64,000 bases of DNA, taken from assembly GCA_035628915.1 (NCBI GenBank), contig DASPIW010000048.1, forward strand, positions 62,001 through 126,000, given 5' to 3'. A program made the position numbers and the translations under genes. The notes beneath the pieces were generated by a model. That model was not told the origin of the DNA. It made no database searches and saw nothing but the letters and a program-made list of their open reading frames with translations. Below are positions 54,216-63,098 of this stretch, piece by piece; the first letter of the stretch is position 1; every line of letters begins with the position of its first letter. Source of the DNA: JARBUG01 sp035628915. GTDB taxonomy: Bacteria; Bacillota; Sulfobacillia; Symbiobacteriales; Symbiobacteriaceae.

Positions 54216-54896
54216 ATGGAACGAGTACTCATCATCGAAGATGATCTGGCCCTTTCCGATTTGATGGCCCTGTACCTCAAGGAAGCCGGCTTCGAGGTCC
54301 AAATGGCCGCCACGGGGCCGGAAGGGGTGAGCAAGGCCGCAGAGATGTGGCCCCACCTGGTGGTGCTGGACCTGATGCTCCCGGGCGTGGACGGCTGGGA
54401 AGTCTGCCGCCAGATTCGGCGGAGCAGTCGCGTGCCGATCCTGATGGTCACGGCCCGCGGCGAAGAAGAAGACCGAATCCGCGGCTTTGAAGAAGGCGCC
54501 GACGACTACGTGGTCAAGCCGTTTCTGCCCCGTGAACTGGTGGCGCGGGTCAAGGCGCACATCCGCCGGGCCAAGGAGCCGCCGCTGGCCCAGGGCCGCG
54601 AGCGTGTGGACTACCCGGGCTTCAGCCTCAACCGGGACGGCTTCACCCTGCACGTGCAGGGGAAAGCGGTGGAACTGACGCCCAAAGAGTTTGAGTTGCT
54701 CTGGCTGCTGGCGGCCAACCCCGGCCGCGCCTTTCCGCGTGACATGCTGCTCGAGCGCGTCTGGGGCTTCGACACGGGCGACGCCCGCACCCTGGAAGTT
54801 CACGTCTCCCGGCTCCGCGAGAAGCTGGGCCCCGCCAAGAGCTGGATCAAGACTGTCTGGGGCGTCGGCTACAAGTTCGAGGCGGTGAACGCATGA
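54216..54896 (+). CDS. OmpR/PhoB-family response regulator
   Basis: 226 residues: a receiver domain (1-about 118) with E8-D9-D10 pocket residues, phosphoacceptor D52 (VVLDLMLPG), the T of VTARG and K of YVVKPF; then a winged-helix DNA-binding domain (about 128-224, LTPKEFELLWLLAANPGRAF and TLEVHVSRLREKLG). The start at 54216 is short of a strong ribosome site (TTAGAGGC next to the ATG). Its stop overlaps the sensor kinase start by four bases. Target genes are unknown. Confidence 0.95.
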   Translation: MERVLIIEDDLALSDLMALYLKEAGFEVQMAATGPEGVSKAAEMWPHLVVLDLMLPGVDGWEVCRQIRRSSRVPILMVTARGEEEDRIRGFEEGADDYVVKPFLPRELVARVKAHIRRAKEPPLAQGRERVDYPGFSLNRDGFTLHVQGKAVELTPKEFELLWLLAANPGRAFPRDMLLERVWGFDTGDARTLEVHVSRLREKLGPAKSWIKTVWGVGYKFEAVNA

Positions 54897-56311
54897 CGAT
54901 CTTCCGAAAGCTCTTCTCGGCCTACCTGCTGGTCGTGCTGCTTGCCCTGCTGATCGGCGGCGGTTTTGCCGGCTACCTGGCCTGGGAGGCGGCAGGCCGT
55001 TCGTGGGTGCAGCAGTTGGAAGGATACGGCCGGGAGATCGCTTCCCGCTTGGAGGACAAGGCATGGGGGACGGCGGAACTGGCTGAAGTTCAGTCCACCG
55101 CCGACACGCTGGATCGCAGCGAGACCGCCCACGTGTTTCTGATAGACCGGGAGGGTGTGGTGCGCTGGGCTTCCCGCAGCGTTGCCAACCAGGTGGGCAC
55201 CAGGATGCCTGTGGAAGAACAGCGCTGGGCCGGGCGGACCCGGCCCGGTCAACCCTGGATGCGCCCCCGCCCCGACGGCGAACACGACCCCACCCGCGGC
55301 GCTTCCATTGCGGTGCCCGTCCTGCGGGACGGACAGGTGGCGGGTACCGTTCTGCTGAAGCCGGCGCTGGCGCCAGTCCAGCGAATTCGCAATACGCTCT
55401 TCCGCTTTGTCTTGTACGGCTCGCTCGCCAGCGCCTCGGTGCTGGCACTGGTCAGCCTGTTGCTCTCGCGGCGCCTCGCCCGCCCGATTCAGGAAGTGAG
55501 CGCCGCCGCCCGGCGGGTGGCACAGGGCGATTTCACCTCACGTGTCGCCTGGCGCTCGAACGATGAACTGGGGCGCCTGGTCTCCGCCTTTAACCACATG
55601 GCCGGCGAACTCGAGAGCCTGGAGACAGCCCGCAAAGAGCTGATCGCCAACGTCTCCCACGAGTTGAAAGGCCCCCTCGCCCGGGTGTCGGGCTATTTGG
55701 AGGCAATCAACGACGGCGCAGGCGGCGAGGCCGCCCGGGAGCAGCATTTCGAGATCGTCCGCCGGGAAGTGAACCGGCTGACGCGGCTGGTCAACGACCT
55801 TCTGGATTACTCCCGGTTGGAAGTGGGACGACTGAAGCTCCATCCGTTCCCCTGTGACCTTGCTCCCACCCTGCACAAAGCGATCCAGGTCTTTCGGGGG
55901 CCCGCCGCCGGGGGCGGCGTTGAGCTGATCACGGCGATTCCCGCCCCCCTGCCCATCGTGGAGTGCGAGCCGGAACGCATCGAGCAGGTATTGGTCAACC
56001 TGCTGGAGAACGCCTTCGGCTTTACGCCCAGGGGGGGACGGGTGACCGTGGCTACCCGGGAGGGCGAAGGCTTCCTTGAAGTAACGGTTTCGGATACCGG
56101 CCCTGGCATTCCCCCCGAAGAGCTGGACCGGATTTTCGAACGGTTCTACAAGCTGGATCCCGCCCGCACGCCCGACCGCCGTGGCTTCGGCCTGGGCCTG
56201 ACCATCGTCCGGCAGTTGGTGGAACTGCATGGCGGTCAGGTATTCGCCACCTCGGAGGTGGGGAAAGGATCCCAATTCGGCTTCCGGCTGCCCTTCGCTA
56301 CACCCAACTGA
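54893..56311 (+). CDS. Sensor histidine kinase of the OmpR-type pair
   Basis: 472 residues: a membrane helix at about 8-30, an extracytoplasmic sensor of about 130 residues, a second helix near 165-185, HAMP, then HisKA with H256 (NVSHELKGP) and HATPase with N-box (NLLENAFGF), G1 (DTGPGIP), F-box and G2 (GFGLGLTI). H256 is followed by LKGP, where most kinases have RTP. The start overlaps the response regulator stop (ATGA). Signal unknown. Confidence 0.93.
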   Translation: MTIFRKLFSAYLLVVLLALLIGGGFAGYLAWEAAGRSWVQQLEGYGREIASRLEDKAWGTAELAEVQSTADTLDRSETAHVFLIDREGVVRWASRSVANQVGTRMPVEEQRWAGRTRPGQPWMRPRPDGEHDPTRGASIAVPVLRDGQVAGTVLLKPALAPVQRIRNTLFRFVLYGSLASASVLALVSLLLSRRLARPIQEVSAAARRVAQGDFTSRVAWRSNDELGRLVSAFNHMAGELESLETARKELIANVSHELKGPLARVSGYLEAINDGAGGEAAREQHFEIVRREVNRLTRLVNDLLDYSRLEVGRLKLHPFPCDLAPTLHKAIQVFRGPAAGGGVELITAIPAPLPIVECEPERIEQVLVNLLENAFGFTPRGGRVTVATREGEGFLEVTVSDTGPGIPPEELDRIFERFYKLDPARTPDRRGFGLGLTIVRQLVELHGGQVFATSEVGKGSQFGFRLPFATPN

Positions 56312-56313
56312 GT

Positions 56314-56356
56314 AAAGACCCGCGCTGCCGTGATCACGGCGCCGTGGGTCTTTCCA
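56314..56356 (+). terminator. Terminator of the two-component operon
   Basis: AAAGACCC (56314-56321) pairs with GGGTCTTT (56345-56352), with inner GCCGTGATCACGGC pairing. T residues close the 3' side of the stem. Confidence 0.8.
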
Positions 56357-56432
56357 ATGTAGGGCGATAACCTGTGCTACCTTAGGCCTAGCTGCAGCGC
56401 GTTTGTGTCAGTATCTGTAGCCCTTCGGACTC

Positions 56433-56461
56433 TTGGAACAGGGCGCCGTGCGATGTAAGAA
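56433..56461 (+). promoter_or_regulatory. Promoter candidate of the peptide-uptake operon
   Basis: TTGGAA (56433-56438) and TAAGAA (56456-56461) are 17 bases apart, 70 bases upstream of the binding-protein start. Confidence 0.5.
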
Positions 56462-56530
56462 TTGTAACAGTGGGTTCGCGACCCAGTTCGTCCCCCCTTT
56501 TTATCTTCCTTAAGAAAGAGGGCTACGTCT

Positions 56531-58192
56531 TTGTTCAACTTCAAGCGCCATGCCGTCCTGCTTGCAGGGATTCTCGCCTGCGGCCTGCTGGTCTCGGCGT
56601 GCAGCGGCAGCAGCACTGCTCCCGCGGCCAAGCCGGCTGCCCCGGAAGCGCCCAAGCAGGAAGCACCTCAAACGCCGAAGGTTCAGGGACGGCTGACCTG
56701 GTCGGGCGTGGGCGAGCCGGTCAACTTCAACCCGATTCTCCAGTCCGACGTCAACTCGGCCTGGGTGGCTCAGCGCGTCTTCTCGGGGCTCGTCGAGATC
56801 AACGAGAAGCTGGAAGTCGCCCCCGACCTGGCTACGGGCTGGACCCAGTCAACCGATGGGCTTGCATGGACTTTCAAGCTGCGCACCAATGTCAAGTTCC
56901 ATGACGGCAAGCCCATGACCGCCGAAGACGTCGCCTTCACTTACAACGCCATCAAGGACAAGGGCTACACCGGCCCCCGGTCAGGTGACTTCACGGCGCT
57001 GGACCGGGTTGAGGTCGTCGACCCCGCCACCGTCAAGTTCATCCTCAAGCAGTCGTTTGCGCCGTTCCTCTCCAACCTGACCTACGGTATTCTGCCCAAG
57101 CATCTGTACGACGCCAAACCGGTCTCCGAGATGAAGGAGAACCCGGCGAACCGGAAGCCGGTGGGCACCGGCGCCTGGAAGTTCGGCGAGTGGGTGCCGG
57201 GTCAGTATCTGACGTTGGTCCGCAACGACGACTACTACACCGAAGGACCCTACATTCCCGAGATGGTCCTCAAGTTCGTCCAGGACGGCAACGTGGCGAC
57301 GGCGAAGCTGGAAGCCGGCGAGTTTGACATCGGCGCCATTCCGCCGACGTCCGTCAAGCGGTTTATGGAGAAGCAGAGCCAGGTCTTTAACTTCTATCCT
57401 TACCAGGGCACCGGCTTTGAGTACCTGGCCTTCAACATGACCAAGCCTGGGCTGAACGAGAAGGCCGTCCGCCAGGCCATCGCGTACGCCATCGACCGGC
57501 AAAAGATCGTCAGCGACATTCTGGAAGGCCAGGCCATCGTGCTGAACGCTCCCGTGCCGCCGGCCTCGTGGGCATACGCCGAGAAGCCGCTGCGGTACAC
57601 CCTCGACCCGGCCAAGTCCGTCAAGCTGCTGGAAGATGCGGGCTATACCAAGGGCGCCGACGGCATTTACGCCAAGAACGGCCAACGGCTCTCCTTCACG
57701 ATCACGACCAACACGGGCAGCCCCGTGCGGGAGTCCGAGTGCCTCTTCATCCAAAAGGCGCTGAAGGACATCGGCATTGAATTGAAGATGAACCTGGTCG
57801 AGCTTTCCGTCTTCCAGGGCAAGGCGATGCCGACGGGCGCGTTCGACATGGTGCTCAACCGCCTCAACCTGAACGTGGACCCCGACCCGTACAGCTACTT
57901 CCACTCGACGCAGGGGCAGAAGAATGCCAAGGGGACGTTCGTCGGCTTCAACATCTCCCAGTACAGCAATCCGGAAATCGACCAGCTTCTCGAAGATGGC
58001 CGCAAGACCCTTGACCAGGTCAAGCGCAAGGAGATCTATGCCAAGTACCAGGAAATCATTGCAGAAGAAATTCCTTGGCTGGTAATGTTCAATTATAAGA
58101 GCACCTACGCCATCAAGAAGAATGTGAAGGGCGTCGTCACGAGCCCCACCGGTCCGACCAAGGCCCGGCTGTGGTACATCGAACAGCCCTAA
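56531..58192 (+). CDS. Peptide ABC importer, substrate-binding lipoprotein
   Basis: 553 residues from a TTG at 56531, about 9 bases after GAGGG. Signal peptide with lipobox LVSAC, then a Pro/Ala-rich linker and an SBP_bac_5 domain: VAPDLATGWTQSTDGLAWTFKLR, VKFHDGKPMTAEDVAFTYN, AVRQAIAYAIDRQKIV. It captures peptides or similar substrates outside the cell for the two permeases that follow. Binding specificity (di- or oligopeptide, other) cannot be told. Confidence 0.92.
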   Translation: MFNFKRHAVLLAGILACGLLVSACSGSSTAPAAKPAAPEAPKQEAPQTPKVQGRLTWSGVGEPVNFNPILQSDVNSAWVAQRVFSGLVEINEKLEVAPDLATGWTQSTDGLAWTFKLRTNVKFHDGKPMTAEDVAFTYNAIKDKGYTGPRSGDFTALDRVEVVDPATVKFILKQSFAPFLSNLTYGILPKHLYDAKPVSEMKENPANRKPVGTGAWKFGEWVPGQYLTLVRNDDYYTEGPYIPEMVLKFVQDGNVATAKLEAGEFDIGAIPPTSVKRFMEKQSQVFNFYPYQGTGFEYLAFNMTKPGLNEKAVRQAIAYAIDRQKIVSDILEGQAIVLNAPVPPASWAYAEKPLRYTLDPAKSVKLLEDAGYTKGADGIYAKNGQRLSFTITTNTGSPVRESECLFIQKALKDIGIELKMNLVELSVFQGKAMPTGAFDMVLNRLNLNVDPDPYSYFHSTQGQKNAKGTFVGFNISQYSNPEIDQLLEDGRKTLDQVKRKEIYAKYQEIIAEEIPWLVMFNYKSTYAIKKNVKGVVTSPTGPTKARLWYIEQP

Positions 58193-58206
58193 ACGGAGCA
58201 AGGACT

Positions 58207-58239
58207 GGCAGGGGCCGGCAGTAACGCCCGGCCCCTGCC
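58207..58239 (+). promoter_or_regulatory. Intercistronic hairpin after the binding-protein gene
   Basis: GGCAGGGGCCGG (58207-58218) and CCGGCCCCTGCC (58228-58239) form a perfect 12-bp stem with a nine-base loop and no T tract. Such hairpins often stabilise the upstream binding-protein mRNA and reduce read-through to the permeases. Confidence 0.7.
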
Positions 58240-58261
58240 TGTGCCGTGTCATGGAGGGAGG

Positions 58262-59248
58262 ATGGGTTTGAGGCACTACTTTTTCAAGCGGCTGCTGCAG
58301 ATGATTCCCGTCCTGCTGGGCGTGACGCTGATCGCGTTCTTCATCATCCACCTGGCGCCCGGCGGTCCGGCAGCCGTGATGGGCGCCGACGGTACCGACA
58401 TTGACCCGGCCCAGGTGGAACGCATCAGGGCCGCTTACGGGCTGGATCAGCCCCTGCCGGTGCAGTACCTCAAATGGCTCAGTCATGTCGTCCGGGGCGA
58501 TTTCGGCAACTCGCTGACGGAGAGCCGACCCGTGATCGACATGTACCTGGAGCGGCTGCCCAACACGCTCTATCTGAACGGGCTCGCGATGATCCTGGTC
58601 TATCTGCTGGCCATTCCCATCGGCGCCATTTCGGCGCTGAAGCAGTACTCCCGGTTTGACTACTCCGTGACGGTCCTCGCCTTTGCCGGCGACGCCCTGC
58701 CCGGGTTTTTGACTTCCCTGCTGGCACTCTATCTGATCGCCCTGCCGTCGAAGGGGGCGATTCCCCTGGGCGGCATCGCATCCATTGGCATGAAGGTCGA
58801 GCAGGTGGGGCTGATCGCCTTCTTGCTGGACCGGGCCCGCTATCTGATTCTGCCCCTGGCGGTGATCATGCTGCACGGCCTGACGGGCGTGACCCGTTAC
58901 ATGCGCTCCAGCATGCTGGAGGTCATTCGCGAAGACTACATTCAAACCGCCCGCGCCAAGGGGCTGCCGGAGCGGATTGTGGTATACAAGCATGCGCTGC
59001 GCAACGCCCTGATTCCGGTGGTGACGCTGGCGGGCTCCGTGGTGCCGGCGCTGTTCAGCGGCTCGGTGATTGTGGAGCAGATCTTCAGCTGGCCTGGCGT
59101 GGGGCTGCTGGGGTACCGGGCGGTGATTCAGCGCGATTACCCCGTGATCATGGCGTTCCTCACCCTGGGGTCGTTCATGACGGTGATCGCCTTCCTGCTC
59201 GTTGACTTGCTGTACGTGACGATCGATCCGCGCATCAAATACGATTAA
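58262..59248 (+). CDS. dppB: Peptide ABC importer permease, DppB type
   Basis: 328 residues, six membrane helices. N-terminal block LRHYFFKRLLQMIPVLLGVTLIAFF is typical of DppB/OppB; the EAA-like loop near the C-terminus (YIQTARAKGLPERIVVYKHALRNALIPVVTL) binds the ATPase. I use the ATG at 58262. A TTG two codons on (58268) has better spacing from GGGAGG and may be the true start. It works with the permease that follows. The ATPase subunits are not in this operon. Confidence 0.9.
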   Translation: MGLRHYFFKRLLQMIPVLLGVTLIAFFIIHLAPGGPAAVMGADGTDIDPAQVERIRAAYGLDQPLPVQYLKWLSHVVRGDFGNSLTESRPVIDMYLERLPNTLYLNGLAMILVYLLAIPIGAISALKQYSRFDYSVTVLAFAGDALPGFLTSLLALYLIALPSKGAIPLGGIASIGMKVEQVGLIAFLLDRARYLILPLAVIMLHGLTGVTRYMRSSMLEVIREDYIQTARAKGLPERIVVYKHALRNALIPVVTLAGSVVPALFSGSVIVEQIFSWPGVGLLGYRAVIQRDYPVIMAFLTLGSFMTVIAFLLVDLLYVTIDPRIKYD

Positions 59249-59261
59249 GGGAGGACCGCCC

Positions 59262-60119
59262 GTGTCTGGCTACCACGACATCCCGCCCAGCCGGGCGTTC
59301 TGGCGGCGTTTCTGCCGCAGCCGGCTGGCGCATTGGGGCCTGCTGGTCCTGCTCCTCCTTTATTCGGTGGCGCTGCTGGCGCCGTTGCTGGCGACCCAGC
59401 CGTATGATGCGATCAACTCCGGCGACCGCTTTCTCGGTCCGTCGTCGACCTATTGGCTGGGGACAGACCATCTGGGGCGGGATATCTGGAGCCGTATCGT
59501 CTGGGGCAGCCGAATCTCGCTGACCGTCGGGTTCGTGTCGGCGGGCGTGGCGGTTACCGTCGGTACGTGGCTGGGCGCCCTGGCCGGCTACTATGGCGGC
59601 TGGATCGACAATACGATCAGCCGGCTGACCGAAGTGGTCGTCTCCATGCCGCAGTTCTTCCTCCTTCTGGCACTGGCCGCGGTGCTTCCCCGCTCCATAT
59701 GGAGCATTATGCTGATCATCGGGCTGACGTCGTGGCCCAGCATCGCCCGCATTGTGCGGGGCGAGGTGCTGTCGCTGCGGGAGCGGGATTTCACCGAGGC
59801 GGCCCGGGCGCTGGGCGCCACGGATTTTCGCATCATCCGGCGGCAGATTCTGCCCAACGCGGTGGCGCCGATCATCGTTTCGACCACGCTGCGCATCGGG
59901 CACGCCATTCTGGCAGAGTCCGGCCTCAGCTTCCTGGGCCTGGGCACCCCGCCGCCGTTCCCTTCCTGGGGTTCGATTGTGGCCGGGGGGAAGGATTACC
60001 TCCGCGAGGCCCCGTGGATCGCCCTAGGGCCGGGGCTGTTCATCTTCCTGGCGGTGTTGGCGTTTAACTTTGTAGGCGATGGGTTAAGGGATGCGCTCGA
60101 TCCTAAGCTGAAACGTTAG
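59262..60119 (+). CDS. dppC: Peptide ABC importer permease, DppC type
   Basis: 285 residues, six membrane helices, with the DppC-type N-terminal block (RSRLAHWGLLVLLLLYSVALLAPLLA) and TDHLGRDIWSRIVWGSRISLTVGF. The ATPase-contact loop is DFTEAARALGATDFRIIRRQILPNAVAPIIV. The GTG start at 59262 follows GGGAGGA. Last gene of the operon; a terminator follows. Confidence 0.9.
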   Translation: MSGYHDIPPSRAFWRRFCRSRLAHWGLLVLLLLYSVALLAPLLATQPYDAINSGDRFLGPSSTYWLGTDHLGRDIWSRIVWGSRISLTVGFVSAGVAVTVGTWLGALAGYYGGWIDNTISRLTEVVVSMPQFFLLLALAAVLPRSIWSIMLIIGLTSWPSIARIVRGEVLSLRERDFTEAARALGATDFRIIRRQILPNAVAPIIVSTTLRIGHAILAESGLSFLGLGTPPPFPSWGSIVAGGKDYLREAPWIALGPGLFIFLAVLAFNFVGDGLRDALDPKLKR

Positions 60120-60120
60120 C

Positions 60121-60163
60121 AACGGGAATTTTGCCGCGGAGGACGCGGCTAATTCCGTTTTTT
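60121..60163 (+). terminator. Rho-independent terminator of the peptide-uptake operon
   Basis: AACGGGAATT (60121-60130) pairs with AATTCCGTT (60151-60159), with an inner GCCGCG/CGCGGC stem, followed by a T run (60158-60163). Confidence 0.85.
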
Positions 60164-60225
60164 CCACGTGCGTCATATTCGCCGTGGCTCTGCTGCCGGG
60201 CACCGTGCTGATTCTCGGGCAATAG

Positions 60226-60498
60226 CTACGGCCGCCCGAAGAGCCGCAGACCGTCCTGCGGCCCCGGCGGGTCCGACTTCCACCAGGCCAGTTCGTAGCC
60301 GAAGGGTAGCCTGACTCTCCACGTCTGTACCGTCGCCCGGGTCGCCTGTACCGAATAGCCGAGATCGTAGGCGTCGTAGCGGGCGTTGGCGGCCGCGTAG
60401 AGCGCGCAAGCTCCCAGCAGGAGGGCCGCCAGGGCGCCCGGTCGGACCGAACGCCGCTGCACCGGACGGGTCCGTGTGCTTTCCTTGCCCCACGCCAT
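60226..60498 (-). CDS. Small hypothetical membrane-anchored protein (90 aa)
   Basis: I do not recognise the family. The N-terminus is basic (ESTRTRPVQRRSVRP), followed by one hydrophobic helix (about 21-38, GALAALLLGACALYAAANA) and a short C-terminal domain with several tyrosines, tryptophans and prolines (YDAYDLGYSV, FGYELAWWKSDPPG). Basic-in topology puts the C-terminal domain outside. The ATG at 60498 follows AAAGGAGG by 8 bases, which supports a real gene. Divergent from the PASTA gene. Confidence 0.7.
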   Translation of the reverse strand: MAWGKESTRTRPVQRRSVRPGALAALLLGACALYAAANARYDAYDLGYSVQATRATVQTWRVRLPFGYELAWWKSDPPGPQDGLRLFGRP

Positions 60499-60603
60499 TG
60501 CCGTCGCCTCCTTTCGTCAGAAGACAGGCTATGCGTCCTTACCGGGCGGCATGTCTCATAGACTAGCCCCGTGGCAAGTCTGTGATCGGGAGGCTGCAGC
60601 GGC

Positions 60604-60978
60604 ATGGGGGACGGGTGGCGCGTTCGGATGATGGTTCCGTTTGTGGTGACCGGGCTGATCTTTCTCGGACTGGCGGTGCGGCTGGTCCAGCTGAGCAGCA
60701 GCAGCGTCGAGCGGGTCGCGGCGCTGAACGGCCTGGAAGTGGAGCAGTTCTACCAGTACCCGCCGCTTGTTCAGGGCAGCTCCACCGCCAGGCCCCGCCA
60801 GGTCCGGGTGCCGGCCCTCACGGGCCGGACTTTTTCGGAAGCAGGCGAGGCCCTCATGGGCACCGGGCTGCTCATCGCCGGCATAGGGGACGTCAGGGGT
60901 ACGGTGGTGCGGCAGGATCCGGCGCCGGGGAAGGCCGTCCGGGAGGGGACGCAGGTCAAGGTCTGGTTGGTGCGGTAG
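60604..60978 (+). CDS. Membrane-anchored protein with one PASTA domain
   Basis: 124 residues: a membrane helix at about 9-30, a linker, then a PASTA domain (about 66-124): VRVPALTGRTFSEAGEALMGTGLLIAGIGDVRGTVVRQDPAPGKAVREGTQVKVWL, complete with the QDPAPG turn. PASTA domains bind peptidoglycan stem peptides or lipid II. In most Firmicutes they are fused to a Ser/Thr kinase or penicillin-binding protein; a standalone anchored single copy is less usual. The ATG follows GGGAGG at 10 bases. Confidence 0.85.
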   Translation: MGDGWRVRMMVPFVVTGLIFLGLAVRLVQLSSSSVERVAALNGLEVEQFYQYPPLVQGSSTARPRQVRVPALTGRTFSEAGEALMGTGLLIAGIGDVRGTVVRQDPAPGKAVREGTQVKVWLVR

Positions 60979-60984
60979 CGCCGG

Positions 60985-61005
60985 GGCTGGCTCACGGAGC
61001 CAGCC
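60985..61005 (+). terminator. Terminator-like hairpin after the PASTA gene
   Basis: GGCTGGCTC (60985-60993) and GAGCCAGCC (60997-61005) form a perfect 9-bp stem with a three-base loop. No T run follows. Confidence 0.6.
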
Positions 61006-61100
61006 TCGCAGTATGCCCACTGGGACGGCGGCGCCGCCCACCACGGGCCGCTTCTTCGTTTTCCAAGGCGGAAGGTTGAGGGTTTTGTAGGCTTCAAATG

Positions 61101-61118
61101 GTACGGTGTAGACCGTAC
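61101..61118. promoter_or_regulatory. Operator-like palindrome upstream of the MacB-type genes
   Basis: GTACGGTGTAGACCGTAC contains 7-base arms (GTACGGT/ACCGTAC) around GTAG, 40 bases before the ATPase start. TetR- or MerR-type regulators use sites of this kind ahead of efflux genes. No regulator gene is adjacent in the window. Confidence 0.45.
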
Positions 61119-61157
61119 ATCACGGCGACCGCAGCCTTCCGGGAGGTAGCAAGACGC

Positions 61158-61898
61158 ATGATCAGCATCCGCAATATGAAGAAACTCTACGGGACCGGCG
61201 AAACGCAGGTAAAGGCGCTGGCCGGGGTCAACCTTGAAGTCGCCGAAGGCGAAATGATAGCGATCATGGGTCCTTCGGGTTCGGGCAAATCCACGCTGAT
61301 GAATATGATCGGCTGCCTGGACCGCCCCACCGAAGGCGAGTACTACCTGGCCGGCAAGGAAGTCAGCAAGGTGGACGACAACCAGCGGGCGGAAGTCCGT
61401 AATGAGCACATCGGCTTCATTTTCCAGGGGTTCAACCTGCTTTCCAAATTGACGGCCCTTCAGAACGTCGAGACGCCCCTCATTTACCGGGGCGTCGGCG
61501 TCGCAAAGCGCCGGCAGCAGGCGCTGGCAGCCCTCGAGCGAGTGGGTCTCGGCGGGCGGGGCCATCACCGGCCCAATCAACTGTCCGGCGGCCAGCAGCA
61601 GCGCGTCGCCATCGCCAGGGCGATTGCCTCCCAGCCATCGATTCTGCTGGGCGACGAGCCGACGGGCGCCCTGGACTCCAAGACCGGCCAGGAAGTGCTC
61701 GCACTGTTCCAGGACTTGAACCGCGATGGCCGGACCGTCGTCCTGGTCACCCACGACGAGCGAGTGGCCGCGCACTGCAGGCGGATCATCCGCCTGAGCG
61801 ACGGGGTAGTCATCTCCGATGAAGTCAACCGCCTGCAGCTCGATGCCTGGGCGGAGCTGGCCAAGCTGACCGGCGCCGCCAGGGAGGTGGCCGAGTAG
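61158..61898 (+). CDS. MacB/LolD-type ABC transporter ATPase
   Basis: 246 residues from the ATG at 61158, after GGGAGG at 11 bases. Walker A (IMGPSGSGKSTLMNMIG), Q-loop (FIFQGFNLL), signature (LSGGQQQRVAIARAI), Walker B (ILLGDEPTGALDS) and H-loop (VLVTHDERVAAHC) are all intact. The pattern is that of MacB/LolD/FtsE-type ATPases. The stop abuts the permease ATG, so the two form one transporter. Substrate unknown; mechanotransmission-type export of peptides, lipids or drugs is typical of this family. Confidence 0.93.
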   Translation: MISIRNMKKLYGTGETQVKALAGVNLEVAEGEMIAIMGPSGSGKSTLMNMIGCLDRPTEGEYYLAGKEVSKVDDNQRAEVRNEHIGFIFQGFNLLSKLTALQNVETPLIYRGVGVAKRRQQALAALERVGLGGRGHHRPNQLSGGQQQRVAIARAIASQPSILLGDEPTGALDSKTGQEVLALFQDLNRDGRTVVLVTHDERVAAHCRRIIRLSDGVVISDEVNRLQLDAWAELAKLTGAAREVAE

Positions 61899-63083
61899 AT
61901 GTTCACCCTGATCGAGTCGCTGCGCACCGCCTGGCTCGGCATCGCCGGCAATAAGCTCCGGACCTTCCTGACCATGCTGGGCGTCATCATCGGCGTGGCA
62001 GCCGTGATCGCGCTGGTCTCCGTGGGCCAGGGCGCCCAGGCCCAGGCCAAAAGCCAGATTCAGGCGCTCGGCTCAAACCTGATCACCGTCGCGCCGCGCG
62101 GCAACGCCTACCGCATCGAAGAGAAGGACCTCGCTGAGCTGAAGATGACCATTCCGGATATCCTGTACTATCTGCCCACTGTGATGGCATCCCAGCAGAC
62201 CGTCAAGGCGGGCACGGGCAGCGAGTCATACACGGTCAATATCGAAGGGACATCCGCCGATTACCCGGTGGTTCGGGAACGCGGCGTCGTAAGTGGCGCC
62301 TTCTTCTCAGTGCAGGACGTGGATACCCGCCGCCGCGTAGCGGTGCTCGGCACCACCACCGCCGAGAAGCTCTTCGGCGCCGGCGCGGACCCCATCAACC
62401 AGCAGATTCGCCTCATGGGTCAGACTTTCACCGTGGTGGGCGTGGCCGAATCCAAGGGCACCGGCTTCGGCGGCCAGGATCAGGACGACCTGGTGCTCGT
62501 GCCATACACGGCCTTGCAGCGGCTGCTCGGGTATAACCGCATTCCCTCCCTGACGCTGAAAACCAGCCCGACGGCTGACTCCAAGGTCGTCACCCAGCAG
62601 GTGACGGACTTCTACGTCGCCAAGTTCCGCAACGCCGAGTCGGTGCGGGTCCAGAGCCAGGACCAACTGCTGGAGACGGTGGGCAGCGTGACACAGATCT
62701 TCACCCTGCTGCTGGGCGCCATCGCTTCGATATCGCTCGCTGTGGGCGGCATCGGCATCATGAACATCATGCTGGTCTCGGTCTCCGAGCGAACCCGGGA
62801 GATCGGCATTCGCAAGGCCATTGGCGCCAAGAAGCGGCACGTGCTGCTCCAGTTCCTGATTGAGGCGCTGATCCTTTCGGGCTCCGGTGGCGTTGTCGGG
62901 ATCGCCGTGGGCGCCCTGGGCGCCAAGGGCATTTCGGCCGCGGTCAACTTCCCGGCCCTGGTCACTTCTTCGTCTGTGATCCTCTCGTTTGGTTTCTCGA
63001 TGGCCGTAGGCGTGATTTTCGGCTTCTACCCCGCCCTGCGGGCGTCCAACCTCGACCCGATTGAAGCCTTGCGACGCGATTGA
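61899..63083 (+). CDS. MacB-type FtsX-family permease
   Basis: 394 residues: N-terminal membrane helix (SLRTAWLGIAGNKLRTFLTMLGVIIGVAAVIALVSVG), an extracytoplasmic MacB_PCD domain (about 45-235), then three helices in the FtsX domain with VGGIGIMNIMLVSVSERTREIGIRKAIGAKKRHVLLQFLIEALIL, which contains the coupling region, and a C-terminal FYPALRASNLDPIEALR. Starts directly at the base after the ATPase stop. Two copies would pair with two ATPases. Confidence 0.93.
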   Translation: MFTLIESLRTAWLGIAGNKLRTFLTMLGVIIGVAAVIALVSVGQGAQAQAKSQIQALGSNLITVAPRGNAYRIEEKDLAELKMTIPDILYYLPTVMASQQTVKAGTGSESYTVNIEGTSADYPVVRERGVVSGAFFSVQDVDTRRRVAVLGTTTAEKLFGAGADPINQQIRLMGQTFTVVGVAESKGTGFGGQDQDDLVLVPYTALQRLLGYNRIPSLTLKTSPTADSKVVTQQVTDFYVAKFRNAESVRVQSQDQLLETVGSVTQIFTLLLGAIASISLAVGGIGIMNIMLVSVSERTREIGIRKAIGAKKRHVLLQFLIEALILSGSGGVVGIAVGALGAKGISAAVNFPALVTSSSVILSFGFSMAVGVIFGFYPALRASNLDPIEALRRD

Positions 63084-63098
63084 CGCTGGCGGCTTCCT

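Noticed and set aside
60121..60163. Possible fourth copy of the CACGGA-type repeat
   Set aside because: The GCCGCGGAGGACGCGG text is the stem-loop of a proper terminator with a T run, so the likeness is coincidental.
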